This document shows, one piece after another, positions 32,882-40,679 of a DNA stretch of 55,177 bases (positions within the stretch are counted from its first letter, which is position 1; each line of letters begins with the position of its first letter). The position numbers and the translations under genes are program-made. Source of the stretch: JAGOUY01 sp964562155. GTDB lineage: Bacteria > Patescibacteriota > Patescibacteriia > 2-12-FULL-60-25. The stretch is from positions 1 through 55,177 of the forward strand of contig CAZLRU010000010.1 in NCBI GenBank assembly GCA_964562155.1. Reading direction: 5' to 3'. The notes under the pieces were generated by a model. The model ran no database searches. It had not been told where the DNA came from and saw only the letters and a program-made list of their open reading frames with translations.

Positions 32882-33379
32882 ATGTCTTTCTCCCTTTTTT
32901 CCCACGTCTCTTCAGTCTTTTGTAAAAAAGTTGTCTTCTCTGCTCTCTTGCTTGGTTGTTTGATAGGAGTGTCTGCCTATTCTACGGTATTGGCTGATTC
33001 CCCAAGTCTCTCCTCTGTAAATGGAGGGTTGAGTGCGGCTGCGCGAGGAGGGGGGTTAGGGGACTTTTGTAATGGTCAGCGGTTTGGTACGTGTGTAGCT
33101 GTTTTGGTGGGTGGTGTTATTCAGGTTTTGATTGAGCTGAGTGGGATTGTTCTTCTTGGATACATTTTGTATGCGGGTTTTTTGTGGATGACCTCGGGTG
33201 GAGAAACGGAGAAAGCTAAGGAGGCGCGGGTCATGATTTTTAACGCCGTTGTTGGTTTGATTATTGTGATGACGGCGTTTGCTATTTCTTCTTTTGTGCT
33301 CACGTCTCTTAATCGTGTAGCTGACCCAGCTGCGCCTTCTGCTACGGAGGCTTCTGCTCCTTCAGCGCCTACCCCGTAA
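32882..33379 (+). CDS. VirB2/TrbC-like pilin paralogue
   Basis: This 165-residue protein has a signal peptide and a short region with two Cys (DFCNGQRFGTC). The pilin helix pair is VQLLI-type: VLIELSGIVLLGYILYAGFLWMTSGG and VGLIIVMTAFAISSFVLT, with the turn GGETEKAKEAR. A Pro/Ala/Ser tail closes the protein. The turn sequence is nearly identical to that of the next gene, showing recent duplication. Confidence 0.75.
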   Translation: MSFSLFSHVSSVFCKKVVFSALLLGCLIGVSAYSTVLADSPSLSSVNGGLSAAARGGGLGDFCNGQRFGTCVAVLVGGVIQVLIELSGIVLLGYILYAGFLWMTSGGETEKAKEARVMIFNAVVGLIIVMTAFAISSFVLTSLNRVADPAAPSATEASAPSAPTP

Positions 33380-33408
33380 TCTTGCGTGCAGATTTTTTTT
33401 CTATTTGC

Positions 33409-33414
33409 TATACT
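33409..33414 (+). promoter_or_regulatory. -10 box for the last pilin gene
   Basis: TTGC-TATACT lies nine bases before the ATG at 33424. Confidence 0.5.
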
Positions 33415-33423
33415 ATCCTCACT

Positions 33424-33816
33424 ATGAATTTGAAACATTCTTTGACCCGCATTGGGTCAGCTGCGTTCCTGGCGGCTACCACGCCCGCCCTTGTTCTTGC
33501 TCAGACTCCTTTTCAACGCGCACAAACGGAGTTGGGTACGGTGCAAAATCAGGCTCTTGGTACGACAACGGCCCCGCAGAATATTTACACGATTGCCGGT
33601 AACATCATTAATGTCATCTTGGGCTTTTTGGGAATCGTTTTGCTCGGCTACATGATTTATGCTGGCTTCTTGTGGATGACGTCCGGTGGAGAAAGTGAGA
33701 AGGCTAAGGAAGCACGTACGATGATTGCCAATGCGATTATCGGGTTGATCATTATCGTGGCCGCCTTCGCGATTTCCAACTTTGTGCTTGGATCGCTCGT
33801 CAACATTACGCGTTAA
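33424..33816 (+). CDS. VirB2/TrbC-like pilin paralogue
   Basis: This 130-residue protein has a signal peptide ending near PALVLAQT. Its helix pair is NIINVILGFLGIVLLGYMIY then FLWMTSGGESEKAKEARTMI and the closing IGLIIIVAAFAISNFVLG. It has no Cys-rich part, as in the main pilin. It has its own -10 box and a strong terminator, so it can be expressed independently of the rest of the cluster. Confidence 0.78.
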   Translation: MNLKHSLTRIGSAAFLAATTPALVLAQTPFQRAQTELGTVQNQALGTTTAPQNIYTIAGNIINVILGFLGIVLLGYMIYAGFLWMTSGGESEKAKEARTMIANAIIGLIIIVAAFAISNFVLGSLVNITR

Positions 33817-33839
33817 TTTTCCCCCTCGCTCTTTATTGC

Positions 33840-33866
33840 AACACCCCTCCATTTTGGAGGGGTGTT
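33840..33866 (+). terminator. Terminator of the pilin cluster
   Basis: AACACCCCTCC/GGAGGGGTGTT with a five-base loop, followed by GTGTTTG. Confidence 0.8.
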
Positions 33867-33928
33867 GTGTTTGGGAGAGGAAGTTTATTTAACAGGAGCG
33901 CCTACCCCGTTTTTGCTAAGCGGATATT

Positions 33929-34933
33929 GTGGGTGGCGAATCGCTTGCGTATATGGTTTCATATCTTCATATGATGCGTGATGCTATTTCGAGCTTTGCA
34001 AAGCAGTTTGCTTATGAGCCTTGTATTGAACAGGGACCTGTACCTACCTTTAAACGAGTGATTGTCGCTGGGATGGGTGGTTCTCATTTGGCGGCTGATA
34101 TTTTGGCGCATTTAGCCCCTGAATGCTCTATTCGAGTTTGGTCAGAGTATGGTTTGCCCGTTCTTTTTTCAGATGACTTAGCGAGCACGCTCTTTGTGGC
34201 GAGCTCGTACTCTGGGAATACGGAGGAAACGATTGATGCGTATCAGGCCGCTCGTAAGCAGGGGGTGGCGTGCGCGGTCATGGCGGTTGGGGGGAAATTG
34301 ATTGAACTCGCTAAGCAAGATGGCGTTCCCTACGTTCAGCTTTCAAATACGGGGATTCAGCCTCGTTCGGCCTTGGGGTTTGCCTTACGGGGGCTTATGA
34401 CGCTTTTATCTCTTCATCACTTGGTTGATGAAAGCCGAGCGTTAGTTGACCGGTTGGAGCCAGCTGCTTTGGAAGGGGTGGGCCAGCAAGTATCGGAACA
34501 GTTACGTGATCGAGTGGCGATTGTGTATGCTTCAACAAGGAATGCGTGCATGGCTTATAACTGGAAAATTAAATTGAATGAGACGGGTAAAGTGCCGGCG
34601 TTTTATAACCTTGTTCCTGAATTAAACCATAATGAAATGACGGGATTTGACGTGGCTGATTCCACAAAGGATCTTTCGAAGATGTTTACATTTGTGTTCT
34701 TGCGTGACACGGAAGATCATCCTCGGAATCAGCGACGCATGGAGGTGATGGCAAAATTGTATCGTGATCGAGGTTTATCCGTTGTGGAGTTGGGTTTGGA
34801 GGGTGTCGGGCGCATGGAACGTATTTTCCGTTCGCTGTTGATCGCTGATTGGACAGCGGTTGCGCTCGCGGCTCATTATGGGCTAGAATCCGAGCAGGTT
34901 CCCATGGTTGAAGAGTTTAAGAAAATGCTTTAA
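33929..34933 (+). CDS. Bifunctional phosphoglucose/phosphomannose isomerase
   Basis: This 334-residue protein has two SIS domains. The first has VIVAGMGGSHLAADIL and SSYSGNTEETIDAY, the sugar-phosphate binding loop. The second has AFYNLVPELNHNEMTGF, whose E-x-x-H-N region carries the catalytic Glu and His of the archaeal/CPR-type PGI/PMI family. It interconverts fructose-6-P with glucose-6-P and mannose-6-P, feeding the UDP-glucose made by galU. The start is uncertain: GTG 33929 follows a -10-like TGCTAAG, while ATG 33953 is an alternative that removes eight residues. The small gene at 34940 follows directly. Confidence 0.88.
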   Translation: MGGESLAYMVSYLHMMRDAISSFAKQFAYEPCIEQGPVPTFKRVIVAGMGGSHLAADILAHLAPECSIRVWSEYGLPVLFSDDLASTLFVASSYSGNTEETIDAYQAARKQGVACAVMAVGGKLIELAKQDGVPYVQLSNTGIQPRSALGFALRGLMTLLSLHHLVDESRALVDRLEPAALEGVGQQVSEQLRDRVAIVYASTRNACMAYNWKIKLNETGKVPAFYNLVPELNHNEMTGFDVADSTKDLSKMFTFVFLRDTEDHPRNQRRMEVMAKLYRDRGLSVVELGLEGVGRMERIFRSLLIADWTAVALAAHYGLESEQVPMVEEFKKML

Positions 34934-34939
34934 GTCATT

Positions 34940-35368
34940 ATGGAAAAGGCGTTTGACCATCGTGAGCAGGGTTCGAGTCATTCTTTGGGCCGTGAAACAT
35001 CACCGGCGGGTGTTTCTGCGGAGGCTGACAAAGAAGCGCTCATGAGAGAGCTCCGTTTTCGCGCGATTACTCGGCCGGATCCTCCTATAGATGAGGTGGC
35101 AGCTGCTCGATATGCGGCTAGCAGATCCTCTTCGGAACGCTCGGTTGAAGCGGATGGTGGGACTTCTCATCAAGCAGATCTTGCAGTTGCTTACGGTCAA
35201 GCGCCTCCTGCAAGAGAGTTTACCCCTTCTTTGATCCGAGGTATGAAGATCCATGGCGAGGAAGATATGGCCCCGATCGATCGTACCCAGCTCATTACTC
35301 CCTTTGTTGAAGATGTGAGCGATGATGCAGAGCCAGATGACTCGATATTAGATCATGTAAAAAAATAA
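34940..35368 (+). CDS. Hypothetical acidic, low-complexity protein
   Basis: This 142-residue protein is rich in Glu, Asp, Ala, Ser and Arg and has no hydrophobic core segments, so it is probably largely disordered. It begins six bases after the isomerase stop codon and ends 14 nt before the next gene, forming a three-gene unit. I do not recognise a family. A role as a partner of the neighbouring enzymes is a guess from position. Confidence 0.6.
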   Translation: MEKAFDHREQGSSHSLGRETSPAGVSAEADKEALMRELRFRAITRPDPPIDEVAAARYAASRSSSERSVEADGGTSHQADLAVAYGQAPPAREFTPSLIRGMKIHGEEDMAPIDRTQLITPFVEDVSDDAEPDDSILDHVKK

Positions 35369-35382
35369 TAGATTATATAGGT

Positions 35383-36027
35383 ATGCAAATTTTCTGGCAT
35401 GGATTTTCGAGCGTGCGGATTGAGTCTCAGCATGGTGACCAACAAGCGACGTTGATTACTGATCCGTTTGAAGCAGATCTTGGGTTGAAATTTCCTCGGA
35501 GCTTGAGTCCGAGCGTCGTCGCGCTTTCTCATCAGCAAAGAGAGCGTTTTCCTTTAAATGTTTTTGAGAACAAGCCGTTTGTCATGGCGGATCCTGGCGA
35601 GTTCGAGGTCGATGGGGTCTTTGCTTATGTTATTCCGCTCGCGGATGAACAACACCCGTATCCGCATACGCTCATGTATCGTTTTGAGATTGAGGGCATG
35701 TCGGTTGGGTTTTTAGGAGGTGCTGATCGATCGCTTACGGATGCGGAGCTCGGCAAGCTTGAAGATATTGATATTTTATTATTACCGGTTGGGGGTGATG
35801 ATCGATTAAGCGCTAAGCAAGCGATTGAAACCATTAGTGCTATTGAACCGAGAGTCGTTGTTCCTCTCTATCATCATATTGAGGGGGTAAAGAAGATTTT
35901 GGGAACGGCGGATGCGTTCTGCAAAGAGTTGGGGGTTTGTCAGCGACAAGACGCGAATCGTTTGAAGATTGCTCGTAAGGATTTGCCGAGTGAGGATTTA
36001 CTTGTTGCTGTTTTGGAAAAGGTCTAA
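35383..36027 (+). CDS. Metallo-beta-lactamase-fold protein lacking the metal motif
   Basis: This 214-residue protein has the order of the COG2220-type MBL fold: the start IFWHGFSSVRIES, DPFEADLGL, a LSHQQRERF segment where H-x-H-x-D-H is expected, and FLGGADRSL in place of the metal-bearing G-D-T loop. The closing VVVPLYHH resembles the terminal P-x-H motif. With only one of the ligands of the central motif kept, normal two-metal hydrolysis is unlikely. The protein may be structural, bind a ligand or use a different centre. It closes the three-gene unit starting at 33929 and is followed by a terminator. Confidence 0.7.
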   Translation: MQIFWHGFSSVRIESQHGDQQATLITDPFEADLGLKFPRSLSPSVVALSHQQRERFPLNVFENKPFVMADPGEFEVDGVFAYVIPLADEQHPYPHTLMYRFEIEGMSVGFLGGADRSLTDAELGKLEDIDILLLPVGGDDRLSAKQAIETISAIEPRVVVPLYHHIEGVKKILGTADAFCKELGVCQRQDANRLKIARKDLPSEDLLVAVLEKV

Positions 36028-36047
36028 TCTTTTTCATCGTTTATTGG

Positions 36048-36074
36048 AAGGCGTGCATTCTGTGTGCGCCTTTT
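36048..36074 (+). terminator. Terminator after the MBL-fold gene
   Basis: AAGGCG/CGCCTT stem with an inner pair and TTTTGATGTTTTTT after it. Confidence 0.6.
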
Positions 36075-36197
36075 GATGTTTTTTCTCCTTTTTTGTCATT
36101 CTGAGTGCGGTCCGACAAGGCTTATCGTGTTTATCGTAGCTCGCCTGGGCCTCGTGACCAAAATAGGTTGCCCTGCGGGCAGCAGAGAAGAACATTA

Positions 36198-36354
36198 GGC
36201 GATGGGCTCGCACGGTGACATTGTTTGTCGCCTGCGGAACTCGCTTTCCTTCGGAACCGGAACTCTTCCTTTGTGGGCAACAACCGCATCGGAATAGTTC
36301 CTAGCTCAGACAGTCCTCGTCGACAAACAATTTCACCTTGCGAGCCCTAGATAG
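36198..36354 (+). repeat. GATGGGCTC palindromic element, copy 5
   Basis: 27-nt arms lie at 36204-36230 and 36321-36347, with two mismatches. Core type A', aligned with copy 1, but the internal hairpin is shorter (TTCC/GGAA instead of CCCGCC/GGCGGG). The 5' mini-hairpin CCCTGCGGGCAGCAG lies at 36171. It occupies most of the 377-nt gap between the MBL-fold gene and the next gene; apart from the terminator at 36048 nothing else was seen there. Confidence 0.88.
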
Positions 36355-36390
36355 AGAGAAGGGGGAGGGGAAAAAGGAGTGAGAATGTGC

Positions 36391-36396
36391 TAAAAT
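36391..36396 (+). promoter_or_regulatory. -10 box for the single-span membrane protein gene
   Basis: TGC-TAAAAT lies eight bases before the ATG at 36405. Confidence 0.5.
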
Positions 36397-36404
36397 GAAT
36401 TTAT

Positions 36405-36902
36405 ATGATTCGTAAGCGTCGTTCTTTGTCTTCTCATCGTTCGTCTAAGGAGCCGATTCCTGTTTCTCGTGCGCGTAGTATACGGCCTCCGGAGCGGCGC
36501 AAGGTTGTTCCGGTTCGGGAGGAGGAGATTGTGTCTGTATTGGCCCATCCGACGACAGATGAGGCCAAACAAGATCTTATTTTGGCGCATGCGGCTGCTC
36601 GACGGGCTCGGGGTGTGAAGCCTCAGGTGCGTTTTTGGTTGGCGGGAGGAGTGATGGTGGTTGCATTGGTTGCCTTGGTTGGCTGGGGAATATCATTTAC
36701 TCGAAGTATTGAGACGGCTTCGTTGGGCTCAGATGGATTGATTCGTGGCGTTTTATCTCGTTCTGAAGTCCTTAAGCAAGAGGTTGTGCCTCCTCCCGTT
36801 GTTCGCGAGTCTGCCTTGCCTGCATATCAGCCTCCGATGGCTGTCACGACCAGTGTCATGATGGGCGGGGTGGCTACAGGTACGGCGACTGCTACGCGCT
36901 GA
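36405..36902 (+). CDS. Single-span membrane protein, hypothetical
   Basis: This 165-residue protein has a strongly basic cytoplasmic N-terminus of about 85 residues and one membrane helix (FWLAGGVMVVALVALVGWGISF). An outer segment of about 60 residues ends in a Thr/Ala tail. The layout suits a membrane-anchored regulatory or envelope-tethering protein, but no domain is recognised. It lies just upstream of gyrA, which has its own promoter. Confidence 0.6.
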   Translation: MIRKRRSLSSHRSSKEPIPVSRARSIRPPERRKVVPVREEEIVSVLAHPTTDEAKQDLILAHAAARRARGVKPQVRFWLAGGVMVVALVALVGWGISFTRSIETASLGSDGLIRGVLSRSEVLKQEVVPPPVVRESALPAYQPPMAVTTSVMMGGVATGTATATR

Positions 36903-36924
36903 GCGTTCCGAGCTTTGTTCCTCC

Positions 36925-36953
36925 TTGACAAGTGGCTGGATTTTTCCTTGCAT
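36925..36953 (+). promoter_or_regulatory. Promoter of gyrA
   Basis: TTGACA and TTGCAT with a 17-nt spacer; the start codon is 26 nt further on, without a clear ribosome site. Confidence 0.45.
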
Positions 36954-36979
36954 CTGCGCCAAAATGCAAGGACTTTTTT

Positions 36980-39448
36980 ATGTCTGATAAGCAACCTCTG
37001 ACGACGTCGATTGGCAATGTCCAGCCCCGTCCGCTTGTTGAAGAAATTCAAACCTCGTTTCTTGATTATGCAATGAGCGTGATCGTGGATCGTGCTTTGC
37101 CGGATGCACGTGATGGGCTTAAGCCTGTTCATCGTCGTATTTTGTACGCCATGTGGACGATTGGGTTGCGTGCGAATGCTAAATTTCGTAAATCTGCCAC
37201 CGTGGTTGGTGAGGTGTTGGGTAAGTACCATCCGCATGGAGATACGGCTGTTTATGATTCCATGGTTCGTATGGCGCAGGATTTTAACATGCGCTACATG
37301 CTGGTGCGTGGGCAGGGAAACTTTGGCTCGATGGATGGAGATAGTGCGGCTGCCATGCGTTATACGGAGGCCAAACTGACGGGTATTGCGGAAGAGATGT
37401 TGATGGATATCGATCGAGAAACCGTGGATTTTAAACCGAACTACGATGGTTCGCACGATGAGCCAAAAGTTCTTCCTTCCAAGTTACCCAATTTGCTCTT
37501 GAATGGAACGCTGGGGATTGCTGTTGGAATGGCGACCAATATTCCTCCACATAACTTAACCGAGTTGTGTAATGGTATCGTGGCTTTGATTGAGAATCCG
37601 GATATTACGATTGAAGAGTTGATGGCATGTATTCCTGGTCCTGATTTTCCAACGGGTGGGGTTATTTACGATACGAATGCGATTAAAGCGGCGTATGCGA
37701 CGGGACGTGGGGGGATTGTCATGCGTGGACAGACGGAAATCGTTGAAGAGAAGGCGGGATCATTTCAAATCATCATCAATGAGCTTCCATATCAGGTAAA
37801 TAAAGCGAGTTTGGTTGAGAAGATCGCTGAGTTGGTGAACGAGAAAAAATTAGAAGGCATTCGCGATTTACGTGATGAATCGAATAAAGAAGGGGTTCGT
37901 GTTGTGGTTGATTTGAAAAAGGACGCCTATCCAAAGAAAGTCTTAAACATGTTGTTTAAGATGACGCAGCTTCAGGAAACCTTTCATGTGAATGCCTTGT
38001 GTTTGGTGGAGGGTATTCAGCCGCGTATTTTGACCCTCAAGGGATTATTGGAAGAGTATCTTAATCATCGTAAAGAAGTGGTGCGTCGTCGGACGCAGTA
38101 TGAACTGGATCGTGCTAAGGAGCGCCTTCATATTTTAGAAGGGTTGCGTATTGCGCTTTTGCATATTGATGACGTGATTGCCACCATCAAGAAATCAAAA
38201 GACAAGGACGAGGCGAAGGGGAATTTGATGAGTAAGTTCAAGTTGTCGGAGATTCAATCGACCGCCATTCTTGAGATGCGCTTGCAGCAATTGGCTAATC
38301 TTGAGCGTTTGAAGGTGGAGCAGGAATATGATGAAAAGATGAAGATTATTGCTGAATTGGAATCGATCTTAGCTTCTATCAAGAAGATGCTTGGGATTAT
38401 TAAGCAAGAAGTGATTGAATTGCGTGATAAATTTGGTGATGCGCGTCGAACCGTGATCGTTCCTCATGCTGTTGGTGAATTCTCGATGGAGGATTTGGTG
38501 CCACAAGAAGAGACGATGGTGATGCTTACCACCGACGGATATATCAAGCGTATCGCTCCTGACACATTCCGTACGCAGGCTCGTGGAGGGAAGGGTGTTA
38601 TTGGACTTGAGACGAAGGATGAAGATTCGGTTAGTCAGTTATTTACGACGAATACGCATACGGATGTCATGTTCTTTACGAGTCGTGGGCGCGTGTTTCG
38701 TTTGAAAGCATATGAAGTTCCTCAAGGGACTCGTACCTCAAAAGGGCAGGCGATTGTGAACTTTTTGCAGCTTGCTCCTGGAGAAAAGGTTACCGTGACC
38801 TTACCGATGGATAATTTGGAAGGGGTAAAGCATTTAGTGATGGTGACGAGCGGGGGTACGATCAAGAAATCTGACATGGAGGATTTTGAAAATGTACGTC
38901 GTAGCGGGTTGATTGCCATTAGTCTTGGTGATGGTGATGAGTTGACTTGGGTGAAGCCGTCGTCTGGAAAAGATGATATTTCACTGGTCTCACGCGATGG
39001 ACAGTCTATTCGTTTTAGTGAAGAAGAGGTGCGCTCGATGGGTCGTACAGCTGCTGGTGTCCGTGGAATTAAGCTAAAGGCTGCTAGTGACTACGTCGTT
39101 GGCATGGATATTATCAATCCTACGTTAGCTGATACTGGGCAGCTTGAATTGTTTACCATTACAGAGAATGGTCTTGGAAAACGCACTAGTTTGGCGGAAT
39201 ACAAGCAGCAAGGCCGTGGCGGATCTGGTGTGAGGACGGCCAAAGTCACAGATAAGACGGGAGGGGTGGTGGGCGCGTTTATCTCCAACAAGGATAGCGA
39301 AAGCGACTTGATTATCATTTCAAAGAATGGAATTGTGATTCGCTTGCCGTTTAAGTCGGTTCCATCTTTGGGACGTGACACGCAAGGAGTTCGCGTGATG
39401 CGGTTCAAAGAAGCGGGGGATATTGTGAGCAGTGTGGCGTTTGTGTAG
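36980..39448 (+). CDS. gyrA: DNA gyrase subunit A
   Basis: This 822-residue protein is the breakage-reunion subunit of gyrase. The N-terminal domain has DYAMSVIVDRALPDARDGLKP, then YHPHGDTAVYDSMVRMAQDF (the quinolone region, with Thr at the Ser83 position of E. coli and Asp at 87). AAMRYTEAKL supplies the catalytic Tyr. A coiled-coil arm follows, then a six-bladed C-terminal wrapping domain with the GyrA box QARGGKG, which marks it as gyrase rather than topoisomerase IV. gyrB is not in the window. The start at 36980 matches the family's N-terminus. Confidence 0.96.
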   Translation: MSDKQPLTTSIGNVQPRPLVEEIQTSFLDYAMSVIVDRALPDARDGLKPVHRRILYAMWTIGLRANAKFRKSATVVGEVLGKYHPHGDTAVYDSMVRMAQDFNMRYMLVRGQGNFGSMDGDSAAAMRYTEAKLTGIAEEMLMDIDRETVDFKPNYDGSHDEPKVLPSKLPNLLLNGTLGIAVGMATNIPPHNLTELCNGIVALIENPDITIEELMACIPGPDFPTGGVIYDTNAIKAAYATGRGGIVMRGQTEIVEEKAGSFQIIINELPYQVNKASLVEKIAELVNEKKLEGIRDLRDESNKEGVRVVVDLKKDAYPKKVLNMLFKMTQLQETFHVNALCLVEGIQPRILTLKGLLEEYLNHRKEVVRRRTQYELDRAKERLHILEGLRIALLHIDDVIATIKKSKDKDEAKGNLMSKFKLSEIQSTAILEMRLQQLANLERLKVEQEYDEKMKIIAELESILASIKKMLGIIKQEVIELRDKFGDARRTVIVPHAVGEFSMEDLVPQEETMVMLTTDGYIKRIAPDTFRTQARGGKGVIGLETKDEDSVSQLFTTNTHTDVMFFTSRGRVFRLKAYEVPQGTRTSKGQAIVNFLQLAPGEKVTVTLPMDNLEGVKHLVMVTSGGTIKKSDMEDFENVRRSGLIAISLGDGDELTWVKPSSGKDDISLVSRDGQSIRFSEEEVRSMGRTAAGVRGIKLKAASDYVVGMDIINPTLADTGQLELFTITENGLGKRTSLAEYKQQGRGGSGVRTAKVTDKTGGVVGAFISNKDSESDLIIISKNGIVIRLPFKSVPSLGRDTQGVRVMRFKEAGDIVSSVAFV

Positions 39449-39455
39449 TCAGGTT

Positions 39456-39477
39456 CCCCTCCTTTGGCGAGGAGGGG
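39456..39477 (+). terminator. First hairpin after gyrA
   Basis: CCCCTCC/GGAGGGG stem directly behind the stop codon, without a T run. Confidence 0.5.
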
Positions 39478-39510
39478 TTAGGGGAGGAGTTCTAGCCCAA
39501 GCAAAAATGC

Positions 39511-39532
39511 AGCCCTGCGCGGGCTCTTTTTG
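39511..39532 (+). terminator. Terminator after gyrA
   Basis: AGCCC/GGGCT followed by CTTTTTG. Confidence 0.7.
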
Positions 39533-39577
39533 TATCCTGCTCATAACGTCTTCGGTGAAGATGTTCTAAGTGGGATG

Positions 39578-39599
39578 CCCGTCGAGAGAGGCGACGGGC
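39578..39599 (-). terminator. Terminator overlapping the end of the 129-residue gene
   Basis: GCCCGTCG/CGACGGGC stem that touches the stop codon on the minus strand. Confidence 0.6.
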
Positions 39600-39988
39600 T
39601 AGAGGGAGGGGCGAGGAGGAAACAGGAGAAAAGCGATTCCGTAGGATTCTTCCAGTAAGTGTAGTGTGCTTGTAGGCCGCTGACGGAGTATGAGGGCGCG
39701 CCGTTCCAGCCCGAAACAGTCGAGGGTGAATTCACGCCAGCCACGTTGTTTGGCGGCTTGATGAATCTCTTTCCCGTCCTCGTTTCCGAGATAGGCTACC
39801 CGCTGGCCGTGGATGACGTGGTATGCTTTCTCCCATGGAGCAGGCTCCCGCCGCATTTTCCTTTCGTTACCCGTCCAGACTTCGTAGCGGTAGCCCATCC
39901 CGCTCACGAGGAATACCTCCTCACTTCCGTTGTTCAGTTCTTTGGCTGTTTTTTGCCATTCGGCGAACGCTTCATCGAAGTTGAGCAT
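39599..39988 (-). CDS. Hypothetical protein, paralogue of the next gene
   Basis: This 129-residue protein is unrecognised. AAGGA lies five bases before ATG. A YRYEVWTGNERK strand-turn and a GWREFTLDCFGLERRALIL segment align by eye with YCLDVYTGDASK and GWREVTRKPFNMITSERTK in the gene at 40094, so the two are paralogues. Both look like small alpha/beta proteins with a Trp-Arg-Glu motif before a central strand. Its own terminator and clear ribosome site place it in the insulated gene set. Confidence 0.6.
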   Translation of the reverse strand: MLNFDEAFAEWQKTAKELNNGSEEVFLVSGMGYRYEVWTGNERKMRREPAPWEKAYHVIHGQRVAYLGNEDGKEIHQAAKQRGWREFTLDCFGLERRALILRQRPTSTLHLLEESYGIAFLLFPPRPSL

Positions 39989-40051
39989 CTGGTCCTTCTT
40001 GTTTAGGTTTCATCCGATCCAGACACCGGCTCTTGATGTCTGAAATAGGAT

Positions 40052-40074
40052 GCCCGTCTATTGTGGTCCGACGG
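40052..40074 (-). terminator. Hairpin after the 124-residue gene
   Basis: CCCGTC/GACGGG stem between the two paralogous genes; similar in position and sequence to the hairpin at 39578. Confidence 0.5.
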
Positions 40075-40093
40075 GATGGGAAGTGGGAAAGGT

Positions 40094-40468
40094 TCAATGT
40101 CTAGGGGAAACGAGAATGATTACCTCTTTCAAATAGCATGTCTTCGTCCGCTCGGAGGTGATCATATTGAAGGGCTTTCTTGTTACTTCTCGCCACCCGT
40201 GATTAAGGAGATAGAGTCTTACTTTATTCCAGTGTCGGGCATCGATCTGGCTGATCAGGCGCCCCATTGCTACGGGCGTTCCCCATTCATCAGATCCTTC
40301 TTTGGAGGCATCTCCTGTATATACGTCAAGACAATATTCTGCGCATACAAGACTCATACACTTCTTTCCACCGGCTTCGTGGACGAGGTTATTCCTCCAC
40401 CAGCTCGCCTCAGTCGTTTCCAGGTTAAGTTCGATGTTTCCCTCGAGATCGAATTCTGACGTGCTCAT
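40094..40468 (-). CDS. Hypothetical protein, paralogue of the preceding gene
   Basis: This 124-residue protein begins MSTSEFDLEGNIELNLETTE, with AGGA eight bases before ATG 40468; an upstream in-frame start would add about 30 residues but lacks a ribosome site. It contains KCMSLVCAEYCLDVYTGD and HGWREVTRKPF, parallel to the gene at 39599. A TTGACG lies in the 40550 region. No family is recognised. It is divergent from the TrmB-like gene. Confidence 0.6.
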   Translation of the reverse strand: MSTSEFDLEGNIELNLETTEASWWRNNLVHEAGGKKCMSLVCAEYCLDVYTGDASKEGSDEWGTPVAMGRLISQIDARHWNKVRLYLLNHGWREVTRKPFNMITSERTKTCYLKEVIILVSPRH

Positions 40469-40586
40469 GTGCTTGTTCCTGCGTGTGTGGCGAGCGTTAT
40501 CGCTGCCAACAATAAAGGATAGTGAAAAACTGAGGTCTTGTCTATTGTTTAACGTCAACTGTTAATATTTTGCCTTTAAATAAAGT

Positions 40587-40608
40587 AAATATTGTGTTGA
40601 CAATATTT
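40587..40608. promoter_or_regulatory. Operator-like palindrome AAATATTGT-GTTG-ACAATATTT
   Basis: Perfect nine-base half sites with a four-base spacer. The right half overlaps the TTGACA -35 box (40597-40602) of the TrmB-like gene, the place expected for an autoregulatory operator. Confidence 0.5.
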
Positions 40609-40631
40609 CGACAAATGATATTATTTTATCT

Positions 40632-40658
40632 GTAGGGGCGTGCGCCACACGCCCCTAC
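40632..40658 (+). terminator. Hairpin in the leader of the TrmB-like gene
   Basis: GTAGGGGCGTG/CACGCCCCTAC, an 11-bp perfect stem with a five-base loop located 22 nt before the start codon. It lacks a T run, so it may be a folded leader or a small repeat rather than a terminator. Confidence 0.4.
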
Positions 40659-40679
40659 AATGAAAACAACATATCTACC

